Below are positions 51,887 to 60,751 of a DNA stretch of 64,000 nt, piece after piece. The stretch lies in assembly GCF_000026145.1 (NCBI RefSeq), contig NC_009445.1, positions 5,982,501 to 6,046,500 of the forward strand. The letters run 5' to 3'. The notes beneath the pieces were generated by a model. That model saw only the letters and a list, made by a program, of their open reading frames with translations, was not told where the DNA came from and searched no databases. The stretch is from Bradyrhizobium sp. ORS 278. Its GTDB lineage: Bacteria > Pseudomonadota > Alphaproteobacteria > Rhizobiales > Xanthobacteraceae. A program made the translations under genes and the position numbers. Position 1 is the stretch's first letter. Each line of letters opens with the position of its first letter.

Positions 51887-54691
51887 ATGCCTCCCGCCAT
51901 TCCGCTCGCGACCTATCGCCTGCAGCTCACCGCCGACTTCAACTTCGAGGCCGCGGCGCGCGTCGTGCCCTATCTCAAGGCGCTCGGCATCAGCCATGTC
52001 TACGCCTCGCCGTTCATGACGGCGCGCAAGGGCTCGACGCATGGCTACGACATCACCGACCATGCCAAGCTCAATCCCGAGCTCGGCGGTGAGGAGGGCT
52101 TTGCCAAGCTCAGTGCCGCGCTGACAGCGCACGACCTCGGGCTGATCCTCGATTTCGTGCCCAACCATGTCGGCGTGCATTTCGACGACAATCCCTGGTG
52201 GCTGGACGTGCTCGAATGGGGGCAGGCCTCGCCGCACGCGGCCTCGTTCGACATCGATTGGGATCAGCTGCCTTATCGCGCGCGCGGCGGCGTGCTGCTG
52301 CCGATCATCGGAACGTCCTACGGCCACGCGCTCGAACATGGCGACATCGAGCTGCGCTACGACGCGGAGGAAGGCTCCTTCTCCTGCTGGTACTTCGAGC
52401 ACCGGCTGCCGGTCGCGCCCGAGCGATATGGCGAGATGCTGCGCATCATACTCAAGGAGGCCGGCGAGGAGAACAGCGCGGATGGCAAGGCCATCCTGGA
52501 CCTCGCTTCGCGCTACCGCGGCCTGCGTCATCCGAACCGCAAGGAGGCGCCCGCCTTCAAGGCTGCGCTGAAGGCCATTCCAGGTGCCGCCGACGTCATT
52601 GCTCGCGGTCTGCCCGCCTATCGGGCCGGCGAGGGCCGCCCGGCCCAGACGCTGGCCCTGCATCATCTGCTGGAGCGCCAGCACTACAAGCTCGGGCACT
52701 GGCGGCTCGCCTCCAGCGACATCAACTATCGCCGCTTCTTCGACGTCAACACGCTGGCCGGCCTGCGCGTCGAGGATGCCGGCACGTTCGAGGCAATCCA
52801 TCGGCTGGTCAAGAAGCTGATCGCCGACGGCCAGTTGCAGGGGCTGCGGCTCGACCATATCGACGGGCTGCGCGATCCCGCGCAATACTTCCAGCGCCTG
52901 CGGCGTCTCATTCGCGACGCGCGCGGACCGGCCGTCGGTCCGTTCTACGTGGTCATCGAGAAGATTCTCTGCGAGCATGAGAAGCTGCCGAGCTTCGCCG
53001 GCGTGCACGGCACCACCGGCTACGAGTGGATGAACGTGATCACGCAGCTCTTGATCGACGGCAAGGGGCTGGAGCCGCTCGACGAGATCTGGCGGCAGAT
53101 CAGCAACAAGCCGCCGAAGCTTGCGCCGGTCATCAAGGAGGCCAAGCGGCGCGTCCTCGAGACCTTGCTGACCTCCGAGTTCACCGTGTTGACGCGCCTG
53201 CTGGCGCGCATCGCCAACGGTCACTATTCCACGCGCGATTATTCCGAGGACAGTCTGCGCCAGGCGCTCGAGCTTTATGTGCTGCACTTCCCGGTCTATC
53301 GCACCTATCTCACCGGCGCCGGACCGACCGAGGCCGACCGCAAGCTGATCGACCATGCCATCGCGGCTGCCCGCGCCGAGTGGTTCGCCTCCGACGGCTC
53401 GATCTTCGACTTCCTGCGCGACGCACTGACGATGGACCTCATCAAACGCGACCGCAACACGACTCACAGCGTTCCGCGCGTCCGCCGCTTCGCGTTGAAA
53501 GTGCAGCAGTTCACCGGACCGATGATGGCGAAATCGCTCGAGGACACCGGCTTCTACCGCTTCCATCGGCTGCTCGCGCTCAACGAGGTCGGCGGTGATC
53601 CCTCCGCGCATGCGCTGGCGATCCGCGATTTCCACACGCTGATGCAGGCGCGGGCCAAGCATTGGCCGCACGGCATGACGGCGACCGCGACCCACGACAC
53701 CAAGCGCGGCGAGGATGCCCGCACCCGCCTTGCGGCGCTGACCGAGATTCCCAACGATTGGACATCGGCGGTGGCGCGCTGGAAGACGATGAATGCACCG
53801 CATGTCGTCACCGACGGCAACATGCGGGCGCCCTCGGCGACCTTCGAATATATGCTCTATCAGACTCTCGTCGGCATCTGGCCTGCGAGCGGCGCCGATG
53901 AGTCGCTGGTCGAAAGACTCCAGGCCTATGCGCTGAAGGCCGCGCGTGAGGGCAAGGAGGAGACCAGCTGGCTCAATCCGAACGAGGCCTATGAAAATGG
54001 CTTGCGCACGTTCATCGAACGCATCCTGGACCGCGAGCGCTCGGCCGAGTTCCTGCAGTCGCTGGAGACCGTCGCCAAGCGGATCGCGCTGCTGGGCGCG
54101 TTGAACTCGCTGTCTCAGCTGACGCTCAAAGCGACGATGCCGGGCGTGCCCGATTTCTATCAGGGCACCGAGTTCTGGGATCTGTCGATGGTCGATCCCG
54201 ACAACCGCCGCCCGGTCGATTTCGCTGCGCGCGAGCGGGCGCTGCGGGAGAACGAGTCGCCCGATTGGGCCGACCTCGCGGATCATTGGCCCGATGGCCG
54301 CATCAAGCTCGCCTGGACGCACGAGTTGCTCAAGCTGCGCCAAGCGTTGCCATCGGTCTTCACCGACGGCTCCTACGAGCCGCTGGAGGTGAGCGGGCGG
54401 CATGCCGGGCACATCATAGCCTTTGCGCGCCGTCGCGGCCGCGAGGCGGTCGTCATTGTGATCGCCCGCTCCCTGGCGCCTTTCGCCGACAGCGGCCGCG
54501 TCTGGCCGCACGCGGATGCATTCGACGCGACCGTGCATCTTCCCGGCTATTCCGCGCCTCAGATCCAGAACGGCGCCCTCCCCGTCTCCGCGTTGTTCAC
54601 TCATCTTCCCGCCGCGGTGCTCGCAGCCCGCGCGGAAAGTTCCCCCAGCCTCGGCACCAAGCAGACGCCTGTGCTGGCAACCCAGAGCTGA
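51887..54691 (+). CDS. treY: malto-oligosyltrehalose synthase
   Basis: Converts the reducing end of maltodextrin into a trehalose unit by an internal transglycosylation. The product is 934 residues, normal for the family, and starts MPPAIPLATYRLQLTADFNF; the TYRLQL start and HGYDITDHAKLNPELGG are diagnostic. Catalytic regions are GLRLDHIDGLRDPAQYF and FYVVIEKILCEHEKLPSF. The segment TATHDTKRGEDARTRL is also conserved. An AGGATAGCC site precedes the ATG. It ends the operon and abuts the stop of the convergent gene at 54692. Confidence 0.95.
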   Translation: MPPAIPLATYRLQLTADFNFEAAARVVPYLKALGISHVYASPFMTARKGSTHGYDITDHAKLNPELGGEEGFAKLSAALTAHDLGLILDFVPNHVGVHFDDNPWWLDVLEWGQASPHAASFDIDWDQLPYRARGGVLLPIIGTSYGHALEHGDIELRYDAEEGSFSCWYFEHRLPVAPERYGEMLRIILKEAGEENSADGKAILDLASRYRGLRHPNRKEAPAFKAALKAIPGAADVIARGLPAYRAGEGRPAQTLALHHLLERQHYKLGHWRLASSDINYRRFFDVNTLAGLRVEDAGTFEAIHRLVKKLIADGQLQGLRLDHIDGLRDPAQYFQRLRRLIRDARGPAVGPFYVVIEKILCEHEKLPSFAGVHGTTGYEWMNVITQLLIDGKGLEPLDEIWRQISNKPPKLAPVIKEAKRRVLETLLTSEFTVLTRLLARIANGHYSTRDYSEDSLRQALELYVLHFPVYRTYLTGAGPTEADRKLIDHAIAAARAEWFASDGSIFDFLRDALTMDLIKRDRNTTHSVPRVRRFALKVQQFTGPMMAKSLEDTGFYRFHRLLALNEVGGDPSAHALAIRDFHTLMQARAKHWPHGMTATATHDTKRGEDARTRLAALTEIPNDWTSAVARWKTMNAPHVVTDGNMRAPSATFEYMLYQTLVGIWPASGADESLVERLQAYALKAAREGKEETSWLNPNEAYENGLRTFIERILDRERSAEFLQSLETVAKRIALLGALNSLSQLTLKATMPGVPDFYQGTEFWDLSMVDPDNRRPVDFAARERALRENESPDWADLADHWPDGRIKLAWTHELLKLRQALPSVFTDGSYEPLEVSGRHAGHIIAFARRRGREAVVIVIARSLAPFADSGRVWPHADAFDATVHLPGYSAPQIQNGALPVSALFTHLPAAVLAARAESSPSLGTKQTPVLATQS

Positions 54692-55003
54692 TCAGTTCTT
54701 CTTGGTCAGCAGCAATTGTCCCCGGCTGCGGATGGCATTCTGCGCGGCCTCCGCAAAGCGCTGCAGCAACCAGGGCAGAGTGACCTCGACCTGGACGCGA
54801 TCCTCGGCGACCTCCACGTGGCCGGACGCCGCCTGCCCGAGCGCGCGGACGCGAAAGAACATCTTGTCCCCCTCCCAGCGCTCCTCATCCACGCTCAGCA
54901 CCGGAATGCTGCTCGCGGCCCGGCTCAGGCCGGATTGCAGCCGGCGCACGGCTTCGTCCTTGCCGAGGCGATGCGGGATGGAAACGACAAGCGGCCTTGA
55001 CAT
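54692..55003 (-). CDS. polyhydroxyalkanoic acid system family protein
   Basis: A 103-residue protein of the PHA_gran_rgn family, starting MSRPLVVSIPHRLGKDEAVR. This family is linked by annotation to polyhydroxyalkanoate granules, but the role is not well defined. The core segments are RLGKDEAVRRLQSGLSRA and the strand pattern GHVEVAEDRVQVEVTLPWLL, with a C-terminal helix FAEAAQNAIRSRGQLLL. No other PHA gene lies nearby. It is convergent with treY with no gap, and divergent from the DUF3309 gene. Confidence 0.8.
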   Translation of the reverse strand: MSRPLVVSIPHRLGKDEAVRRLQSGLSRAASSIPVLSVDEERWEGDKMFFRVRALGQAASGHVEVAEDRVQVEVTLPWLLQRFAEAAQNAIRSRGQLLLTKKN

Positions 55004-55092
55004 CGCATTCTCCTGACTAACAACCGTCCTGATGTAGTCACGACGCGTTACGACCGCAAAGCCACACCCCCCATTTTACCTGATCCATCTCC

Positions 55093-55117
55093 GGAACTTT
55101 CGAAGTTCCGACCAGTT
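55093..55117 (+). promoter_or_regulatory. possible EcfG-type promoter upstream of the DUF3309 gene
   Basis: GGAAC at 55093-55097, 16 bases, then AGTT at 55114-55117, so one mismatch in the -10 box. The GGAAC lies in a perfect inverted repeat GGAACTT-TCG-AAGTTCC. The predicted start is about 50 bases before the ATG at 55175. Confidence 0.35.
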
Positions 55118-55174
55118 TCCTCGGCGAAGGCAGAGTGACGCACCGCCCCGCTGCCGGGCTCTGGAGGGAAGTAC

Positions 55175-55339
55175 ATGTCCATCGGAACGATCATCCTCAT
55201 CATTCTCGTCATCGCCCTGCTCGGAGGTTTCTCCGGCATCGGCGGCGGCCCGTTCTACGGCACCGGCTATTACGGCGGCGGCGGCCTCGGCCTGATCATC
55301 GTCATCGTGCTGATCCTTGTCCTGCTCGGACGGATCTGA
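55175..55339 (+). CDS. DUF3309 family small membrane protein
   Basis: A tiny protein of 54 residues: a hydrophobic segment (MSIGTIILIILVIALLGGFS), a glycine-rich loop (YGTGYYGGGGLG), and a second hydrophobic segment (LIIVIVLILVLLGRI). This is the pattern of the DUF3309 family, found in many alpha- and gammaproteobacteria. Its function is unknown. A GGAGGGAAG ribosome-binding site fixes the start. A weak EcfG-like promoter precedes it. It lies convergent with ligD. Confidence 0.8.
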   Translation: MSIGTIILIILVIALLGGFSGIGGGPFYGTGYYGGGGLGLIIVIVLILVLLGRI

Positions 55340-55407
55340 TCTACCTGCGATGACGTCGTTGGGCAGATGTGGCGCAAACCACGTCTGCCCGAACGATCTC
55401 AGAGTTC

Positions 55408-58122
55408 TCACAACGTGTCGGTCAGCTTCCTGATTGCCGGCCTGATCGCTCCGGCTGCATCATCGTAGCCATCCCACGCCTTGGTCTTGGCCAGCAGCGC
55501 CGGTACGGTGCGGATGGTGTAGCGCTTGGGATCAAGTCCGTTCTTCACCTGCGCCCACGTCACCGGCATCGACACCGTCGCGCCCTCGCGCGCCCGCGGC
55601 GACAGCACGGCAACCGCCGTCGACATCCGATCGTTGCGCAGATAGTCGAGGAAGATCTTTCCCTTGCGCAGCTTCTTCGACATGTTGAGCAAATAGTCGT
55701 CGGGGCTGTCATTGGCCATCCACTGGCACACGCCCTGCGCAAACGCTTTCGCCTCCGGCCATGTCACCTGGTCGCGCGCGCCATGCAGCAGCGGTGTCAC
55801 GACATGCAGGCCCTTGCCGCCGGTGGTCTTGCAGAAGCTCTCCAGGCCGAGCGTCTTGAGACGCTGCCGCATCTCCTTGGCCGCCGCGATCACCTCCTCG
55901 AATGCAACGTTGGGTGCCGGATCGAGATCGAACACCAGGCGGCCCGGCACATCGTAGGCATCGGGCGCACAATTCCACGGATGCAGCTCGACCGCGGCCA
56001 CTTGCGCCACCGCGATCAGTCCCTCAACGCGATCGATCTGCAGATAAGGCTTCCGGTCTCCGGACACCTTTACCAGTTCGAGCAGGTCCGACATGCCCTG
56101 CATGCCGTGCCGCTGAAAAAACCTCTCGCCGCCGATTCCGTCGGGCGCACGGACGATCGAGCACGGCCGGCCCTTCAGATGCTCGATCATCCAGTCGCCG
56201 ACCGCTTCCAGATAGGTGGCGAGATCGAGCTTCGTGACCGGCTCGCCATCGCCCGCATCCGGCCATAGCGCCTTGTCCGGCTTCGAGATCGCAACGCCCA
56301 TCACCGTGGCCGCGCCCTTGGTGCGTGACGGCGTCTTGTGGACCGTGGTGCCGCCGGTCGCGACCGTGGCGGCGGCCCGCGCCACCGGCTTCGTCACCTT
56401 GGCCGCGACCACCGGCTCCTCCGCGACGACCTCGCGCGCCGGCTTGTCCTGACGCAGCCCCTTGAACGAGGCCTGTCTCACATTGCCGTCTCCGGTGAAG
56501 CCTGCGAACTCGATCTCGGCGACCAGCTCGGGCTTGAGCCAATGCACCTCGCGCGCCTTGCGCGGGGCATTCTTGCCGCTGAACGGACTCTTGTCGGATG
56601 CGGCCGCCTTCAGCGCAGGCATGATCGCCTTCACCGTATCCTGACCGAAGCCGGTGCCGACGATGCCGACATAAGCGAGATGATCGTCCTTGTTGACGCC
56701 GACCATCAACGAGCGGAATTTGCCGTTGGTGGTCTTCCAGCCGCCGACCACGACCTCGTGGCCGGGACGGGTCTTCGCCTTGGTCCAGCTCTCGGTGCGA
56801 CCGGAGTGATAGGCCGAGTCCAGCTTCTTCGAGACGATCCCTTCGAGGGATAGCTTGCGCGCCGACTCCAGCACCGCTTCACCGTCGCTCTCGAAATGCT
56901 CGACGTAACGGATCACGGGCGTCTTGCCCTTGATGTTGGCCTTCAAGAGCTTGGCCAGGCGTGCTTTGCGCTCGCGGAGCGGCTGGCGGCGCAGGTCGAA
57001 CTCCTCGACGAACATCAGGTCGAAGGCAAAGAACACCAACTCGTCGGTCTGCCCGGCCGAGATCGCCGCCTGCAGCGCGGAGAAGTTCGGGTTACCATCC
57101 TTGTCGAGCGCAACGATCTCGCCGTCGATGATCGCATCCGGCAGCTTGGCAGCCGCCTCGGCGATCACGCCGAACTTGGCGGTCCAGTCGAGGCCCTTGC
57201 GCGTCTTCAGCGCCGCCTGGCCATCCTCGACCCGGATCTGCACGCGGTAGCCGTCGAACTTGATCTCGTGCGCCCAGCCCTCGCCGCTGGGCGGCTGTGC
57301 GACGGAGGTGCACAGCTCGGGCGGCACGAAGTCTGGCAGCGACGAGACGGTCTTTGGCTCCGCCATCTTCGACACGCGCGAGGACTTCGCCCTCCCTGCC
57401 TTCGCGGCCTTCGTTCTCGACGATGCTGCCTTGGTCGACACCTTGCTGGTCTTCGTTTCGCCGTCGCTGCGATTGGAGTGCCATATGGCGTCGGCATTCA
57501 TGCGCTGCCTCTTGGCGAGCATGAACGGCTTCGGTGCCCTGCCCTTGCCGGCCGCGATCTGCTCCATGGTGCGACCCGAGGCCACCGACTTGTCGGCATC
57601 GAGAACGTCGTTGGCCGCGCCTTCCCGGGCGAACTCGTCGCGATGCTTGATCAGCAGCCAGTTGGTGCGCTTGCCGCCGGTGCGGTCGTGGCGCATCCGC
57701 ACCAGCACCCAGCTGCCGTGCAGCTTCTCACCCTCAAGCGTAAATTTCAGGTCGCCCTTCGTGAAGCCGCGTTCGGGATCATCGCTCTCCCAATAGCCGC
57801 GGTCCCACAGCATCACCGTGCCGCCGCCATATTCGCCTTCAGGAATCGTGCCTTCGAAATCGCCATAGTCGAGCGGATGATCCTCGACCTCAACCGCGAG
57901 GCGCTTGTCGTGCGGATCGAGCGACGGCCCCTTGGTCACTGCCCAGGACTTGAAGACGCCGTCGAATTCGAGCCTGAGATCGTAATGGAGCCGGGTGGCG
58001 TCATGCTTCTGGATGACGAAGCGCGGCCGCGCGGCGGGCGCGATCCTGGCGTCACCGGACGGCTCTGCCGTTTTTTCGAAATCGCGCTTCTTGCGATAGG
58101 TGGAAAGCTTCTTGAGCGCCAC
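55408..58122 (-). CDS. ligD: multifunctional DNA ligase D (non-homologous end joining)
   Basis: Repairs double-strand breaks together with Ku. The 904-residue product has three domains in this order: an N-terminal phosphoesterase ([20 protein letters not shown]), a central ATP-dependent ligase with catalytic lysine K288 in [13 protein letters not shown], and a C-terminal primase-polymerase (from about 610, with [17 protein letters not shown] and [14 protein letters not shown]). Two lysine/alanine-rich linkers join them. The GTG start at 58122 ([17 protein letters not shown]) has GAGGG seven bases upstream. The frame is open further upstream, but only across a repeat. It is divergent from ku; a possible EcfG promoter precedes it. 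Confidence 0.94.
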   Translation of the reverse strand: MALKKLSTYRKKRDFEKTAEPSGDARIAPAARPRFVIQKHDATRLHYDLRLEFDGVFKSWAVTKGPSLDPHDKRLAVEVEDHPLDYGDFEGTIPEGEYGGGTVMLWDRGYWESDDPERGFTKGDLKFTLEGEKLHGSWVLVRMRHDRTGGKRTNWLLIKHRDEFAREGAANDVLDADKSVASGRTMEQIAAGKGRAPKPFMLAKRQRMNADAIWHSNRSDGETKTSKVSTKAASSRTKAAKAGRAKSSRVSKMAEPKTVSSLPDFVPPELCTSVAQPPSGEGWAHEIKFDGYRVQIRVEDGQAALKTRKGLDWTAKFGVIAEAAAKLPDAIIDGEIVALDKDGNPNFSALQAAISAGQTDELVFFAFDLMFVEEFDLRRQPLRERKARLAKLLKANIKGKTPVIRYVEHFESDGEAVLESARKLSLEGIVSKKLDSAYHSGRTESWTKAKTRPGHEVVVGGWKTTNGKFRSLMVGVNKDDHLAYVGIVGTGFGQDTVKAIMPALKAAASDKSPFSGKNAPRKAREVHWLKPELVAEIEFAGFTGDGNVRQASFKGLRQDKPAREVVAEEPVVAAKVTKPVARAAATVATGGTTVHKTPSRTKGAATVMGVAISKPDKALWPDAGDGEPVTKLDLATYLEAVGDWMIEHLKGRPCSIVRAPDGIGGERFFQRHGMQGMSDLLELVKVSGDRKPYLQIDRVEGLIAVAQVAAVELHPWNCAPDAYDVPGRLVFDLDPAPNVAFEEVIAAAKEMRQRLKTLGLESFCKTTGGKGLHVVTPLLHGARDQVTWPEAKAFAQGVCQWMANDSPDDYLLNMSKKLRKGKIFLDYLRNDRMSTAVAVLSPRAREGATVSMPVTWAQVKNGLDPKRYTIRTVPALLAKTKAWDGYDDAAGAIRPAIRKLTDTL

Positions 58123-58192
58123 GGTGATCCCTCGCGTTGAGCGGTAGCGTAGCAAAGCCGGCGAGGTCGTGAAACCGGCTGGTCCGCATGAT

Positions 58193-58217
58193 AACACCGG
58201 GCAAAGTTCCGCGTTCC
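58193..58217 (-). promoter_or_regulatory. possible EcfG-type promoter of ligD
   Basis: On the minus strand, GGAAC at 58217-58213, 16 bases, then TGTT at 58196-58193. One -10 position differs from CGTT. The leader would be about 60 bases. Confidence 0.4.
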
Positions 58218-58265
58218 CAGCGCTCGGCGAGCACCGGGGTTTGCTGCCGTCGCCCTCTGCGGAAG

Positions 58266-58384
58266 CAAGCCGGGCTTGTCCGGCCATCCACGTCGTTCGG
58301 CGGGTGCGGGTCGACGTGGATGCCCGGGCCTTCGCCCCGCCGAAGCGGCTACGCCCGCGCAGGCGGGACAAGCCCGGGCATGAC
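58266..58384. repeat. degenerate palindromic repeat between ligD and ku
   Basis: A degenerate copy of the GTCATG...CCCGGGCATGAC family, ending GCGGGACAAGCCCGGGCATGAC at 58384, with an extra insertion (TTCGCCCCGCCGAAGCGGCT) in the middle. It separates the ligD promoter region from the ku promoter. Confidence 0.55.
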
Positions 58385-58436
58385 GAGGAACGAATAGGCG
58401 GCGCATCCCGGGTAACTGCTCCAAGCTGCTGCACAT

Positions 58437-58462
58437 GGAACCGCCGCGACGGCTCATCCGTT
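58437..58462 (+). promoter_or_regulatory. EcfG-type general stress promoter of ku
   Basis: GGAAC at 58437-58441, a spacer of 17 bases, then CGTT at 58459-58462. This is an exact match to the EcfG consensus. The transcription start would be near 58470, about 26 bases before the ku ATG. Confidence 0.72.
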
Positions 58463-58495
58463 GCAGCGCCGTCCCACTCGCTCTCGGAGATCACA

Positions 58496-59374
58496 ATGGC
58501 CCCCCGCGCCTATTGGAAAGGCTCGCTCAAACTCTCGCTCGTCACTTGCCCCGTCGTGCTCTATCCGGCGTCGACCTCGGTGGAGAAGACGCGCTTTCAC
58601 CTGATCAACCGCGAGACCGGCAACCGGCTGAAGCAGCAGATGATCGATGCCGAGACCGGTGACCTCGTCGAGGGCGATCAGAAGGGCCGCGGCTACGAAC
58701 TATCCAAGGGGCAATATGTCGAGATCGAGCCGGAGGAGCTGGAGGCCGTCCAGATCGAGAGCAACCACACCATCGACATCGACAGCTTCGTGCCGCGCGA
58801 GGAGATCGACCAGCGCTATCTCAACCACCCCTACTACATCGCTCCCGACGGCAAGGCGGCGGTCGATGCCTTTGCGGTGATCCGCGACGCGATGAAGGAC
58901 CAGGACCGCGTCGCGCTGGCGCGCATCGTGCTGACGCATCGCGAGCACGTCATTGCGATCGAGCCGATGGGCAAGGGCATGCTCGGCACCACCTTGCGCT
59001 TCCCCTATGAGCTGCGCGACGAAGCGGAGTTCTTCGACGACATCAAGGCGCCGAAGATCACCAAGGACATGGTGGAGCTCGCCGGACACATCCTGCAGAC
59101 CAAGGCGGCGCACTTCAAGCCGTCGGAGTTCAAGGACCAGTACGAGACCGCGCTGAAGGCGCTGGTGAAACGCAAGGCCTCGGGCAAGCCGATCAAGCTG
59201 CCGGAGCCCGAGGAGCGGTCCGGCAATGTCGTGAGCCTGATGGATGCGCTGAAGCAGAGCCTGGGCAAGGGCGACAAGAAGGCGGCACCGGCGCCATCGC
59301 GGCGTGCGCCTGCGCATCGGCGTCCGGCGAAGAAGGCGCACCGCTCGGCGGCGCGGCAGAGGAAAGCGGGGTGA
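58496..59374 (+). CDS. ku: Ku protein (non-homologous end joining)
   Basis: Homodimeric ring protein that binds DNA ends and recruits LigD. It has 292 residues, starting [20 protein letters not shown], the standard bacterial Ku N-terminus ([10 protein letters not shown]). The beta-barrel core continues through [20 protein letters not shown] to about residue 200. The C-terminal 40 residues are rich in Lys, Arg and Ala ([20 protein letters not shown]), as expected for the end-threading tail. It is divergent from ligD and has an exact EcfG promoter just upstream. Confidence 0.95.
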   Translation: MAPRAYWKGSLKLSLVTCPVVLYPASTSVEKTRFHLINRETGNRLKQQMIDAETGDLVEGDQKGRGYELSKGQYVEIEPEELEAVQIESNHTIDIDSFVPREEIDQRYLNHPYYIAPDGKAAVDAFAVIRDAMKDQDRVALARIVLTHREHVIAIEPMGKGMLGTTLRFPYELRDEAEFFDDIKAPKITKDMVELAGHILQTKAAHFKPSEFKDQYETALKALVKRKASGKPIKLPEPEERSGNVVSLMDALKQSLGKGDKKAAPAPSRRAPAHRRPAKKAHRSAARQRKAG

Positions 59375-59380
59375 GGAATC

Positions 59381-59624
59381 CGTAGCCGGATGAGCGCAGC
59401 GACATCCGGGTTCACGTGTATCGTTCGTGAGAACCCGGATGTCGCGCCGCTAATCCTGGCTAAAAATCGCTTGGGTCGCACAAGCGCTCCCCGACCCCAC
59501 CGCAGTCATCCCGGCGAACGCCGGGATCCATACTCCGCGGCGATTGTGGTGAGACACGATTGGTCGAACATCCCGCCCATCACATCTCCCTGGGGTTATG
59601 GGTCCCGGCGTTCGCCGGGACGAC
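59381..59624. repeat. two palindromic repeats downstream of ku
   Basis: Bases 59381-59448 (CGTAGCCGGATGAGCGCAGC and GAGAACCCGGATGTCGC) are a partial copy of the family at 22941. Bases 59505-59624 pair GTCATCCCGGCGAACGCCGG with CCCGGCGTTCGCCGGGACGAC, the family of 3207 and 3540. They fill the 300-base gap between the convergent ku and DUF6496 genes. I see no gene in it. Confidence 0.65.
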
Positions 59625-59674
59625 AGCGGAGGATTGGGTGACGACTGCGCTCACGGCGCGGATAAGCGCAGATG

Positions 59675-59977
59675 TCAGCTCTTCTTCGACGACTTCTTCG
59701 TCGTTTTCTTGGTGCTCTTCTTCGCGCTCTTCTTGCTCGAACTCTTCGAGGACTTCTTCGCCGACGACTTCTTCGCCGACGATTTAGCGCTCTTCCGCGG
59801 CGGCACCTTCTTGCCCTCTCGGCGGGCCTCGGACAGGCCGATCGCGATCGCCTGCTTGCGGCTCTTGACCTTGCGGCCGGAGCCGCCGCTCTTCAACGTG
59901 CCGGCCTTGCGCTTCTTCATCGCGCGCTCGACGTCCCTGGATGCGCCCTTGGAGTATTTGCGTGCTGTTCGTGCCAT
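59675..59977 (-). CDS. DUF6496-type lysine-rich basic protein
   Basis: A 100-residue basic protein starting MARTARKYSKGASRDVERAM. The N-terminal half (KKRKAGTLKSGGSGRKVKSR and QAIAIGLSEARREGKKVP) is the conserved DUF6496 part. The C-terminal 40 residues are an almost pure Lys/Ser/Ala repeat, similar to histone H1 tails and probably DNA- or RNA-binding. The start at 59977 has GGAG nine bases upstream; an ATG at 59983 would add MS. It lies next to the end-joining genes and 84 bases before the end of kdpE, but nothing shows cotranscription. Confidence 0.75.
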   Translation of the reverse strand: MARTARKYSKGASRDVERAMKKRKAGTLKSGGSGRKVKSRKQAIAIGLSEARREGKKVPPRKSAKSSAKKSSAKKSSKSSSKKSAKKSTKKTTKKSSKKS

Positions 59978-60061
59978 CGACATGGTCTCCCTATGACAGC
60001 ACGGCAATTACGAGATCAGGCGAAGGTTCCGCTTTGTGGGAATGGCGAACATGAAGAACAG

Positions 60062-60751
60062 CTAATCCGGCGCGCGCAGGCGATAGCCGATGCCGGTTTC
60101 GGTCAGCACGAAGTACGGGCGTTCAGGATCGGCCTCGATCTTCTGGCGCAGCTGGCGAACGTAGACGCGCAGATATTGCGCGTCGGTCAGCTCGTCCCAC
60201 AGCTCCTTGAGCAGAAAGCGATGCGTCAGCACCTTGCCGGCGTGCTGCACCAGGACGCGCAGCAGATCATACTCCTTGGGCGAGAGCTTGATCTCGCGTT
60301 CACCGACCTTGACGATGCGCCGCACCAGATCGACGGAAAGATCGCCGGTGCGGAATAGCGGACGCTCACCCTGCACCTGCAGCTGATGGCGCAGGGCGGC
60401 GCGCAGCCGCGCCAGCAGCTCGTCCATACCGAACGGCTTGGTGATGTAGTCGTCGGCACCGAGATCGAGCGCCTTCACCTTGCCGGCCTCGTCGCCGCGA
60501 CTGGACAGCACCACGACCGGAATACTCTCGTTGCGCGCCCGGATGGTCCGCAACAGTTCGTGGCCGTCGATGTCCGGCAGGCCGAGATCGAGGATGATCA
60601 GGGCCGGCTCCTCGGCGAGCTTGTCGAGCGCGACCTTGCCGCTCGGCGCTTCCAGGATCTCATAGCCCTGCGTCGCCAGCCCCATCCGCAGCAGTTTGCG
60701 GATCGGCGGCTCGTCGTCGATCACGAGCACCTTGATGGGCGCACCGGTCAT
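60062..60751 (-). CDS. kdpE: response regulator KdpE
   Basis: OmpR-type response regulator of 229 residues that activates the kdp potassium-uptake operon. The phosphoacceptor is D55 in LIILDLGLPDIDG, with the acidic pair DDEPP at the start and the conserved K in YITKPFGMDE. The winged-helix DNA-binding domain fills the C-terminal half (KLSPKEYDLLRVLVQHAG, VYVRQLRQKIE). Its ATG overlaps the kdpD stop (ATGA). It is the last gene of the operon. Confidence 0.95.
   Translation of the reverse strand: MTGAPIKVLVIDDEPPIRKLLRMGLATQGYEILEAPSGKVALDKLAEEPALIILDLGLPDIDGHELLRTIRARNESIPVVVLSSRGDEAGKVKALDLGADDYITKPFGMDELLARLRAALRHQLQVQGERPLFRTGDLSVDLVRRIVKVGEREIKLSPKEYDLLRVLVQHAGKVLTHRFLLKELWDELTDAQYLRVYVRQLRQKIEADPERPYFVLTETGIGYRLRAPD

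Noticed and set aside
51395..54604. Open frame of over 1000 codons on the minus strand opposite treZ and treY
   Set aside because: A shadow of high-GC codon usage. The plus strand carries complete GH13 motifs; the minus translation shows none. The same holds for antisense frames at 45822-47987, 47995-50013, 49899-51725 and 24839-26398.
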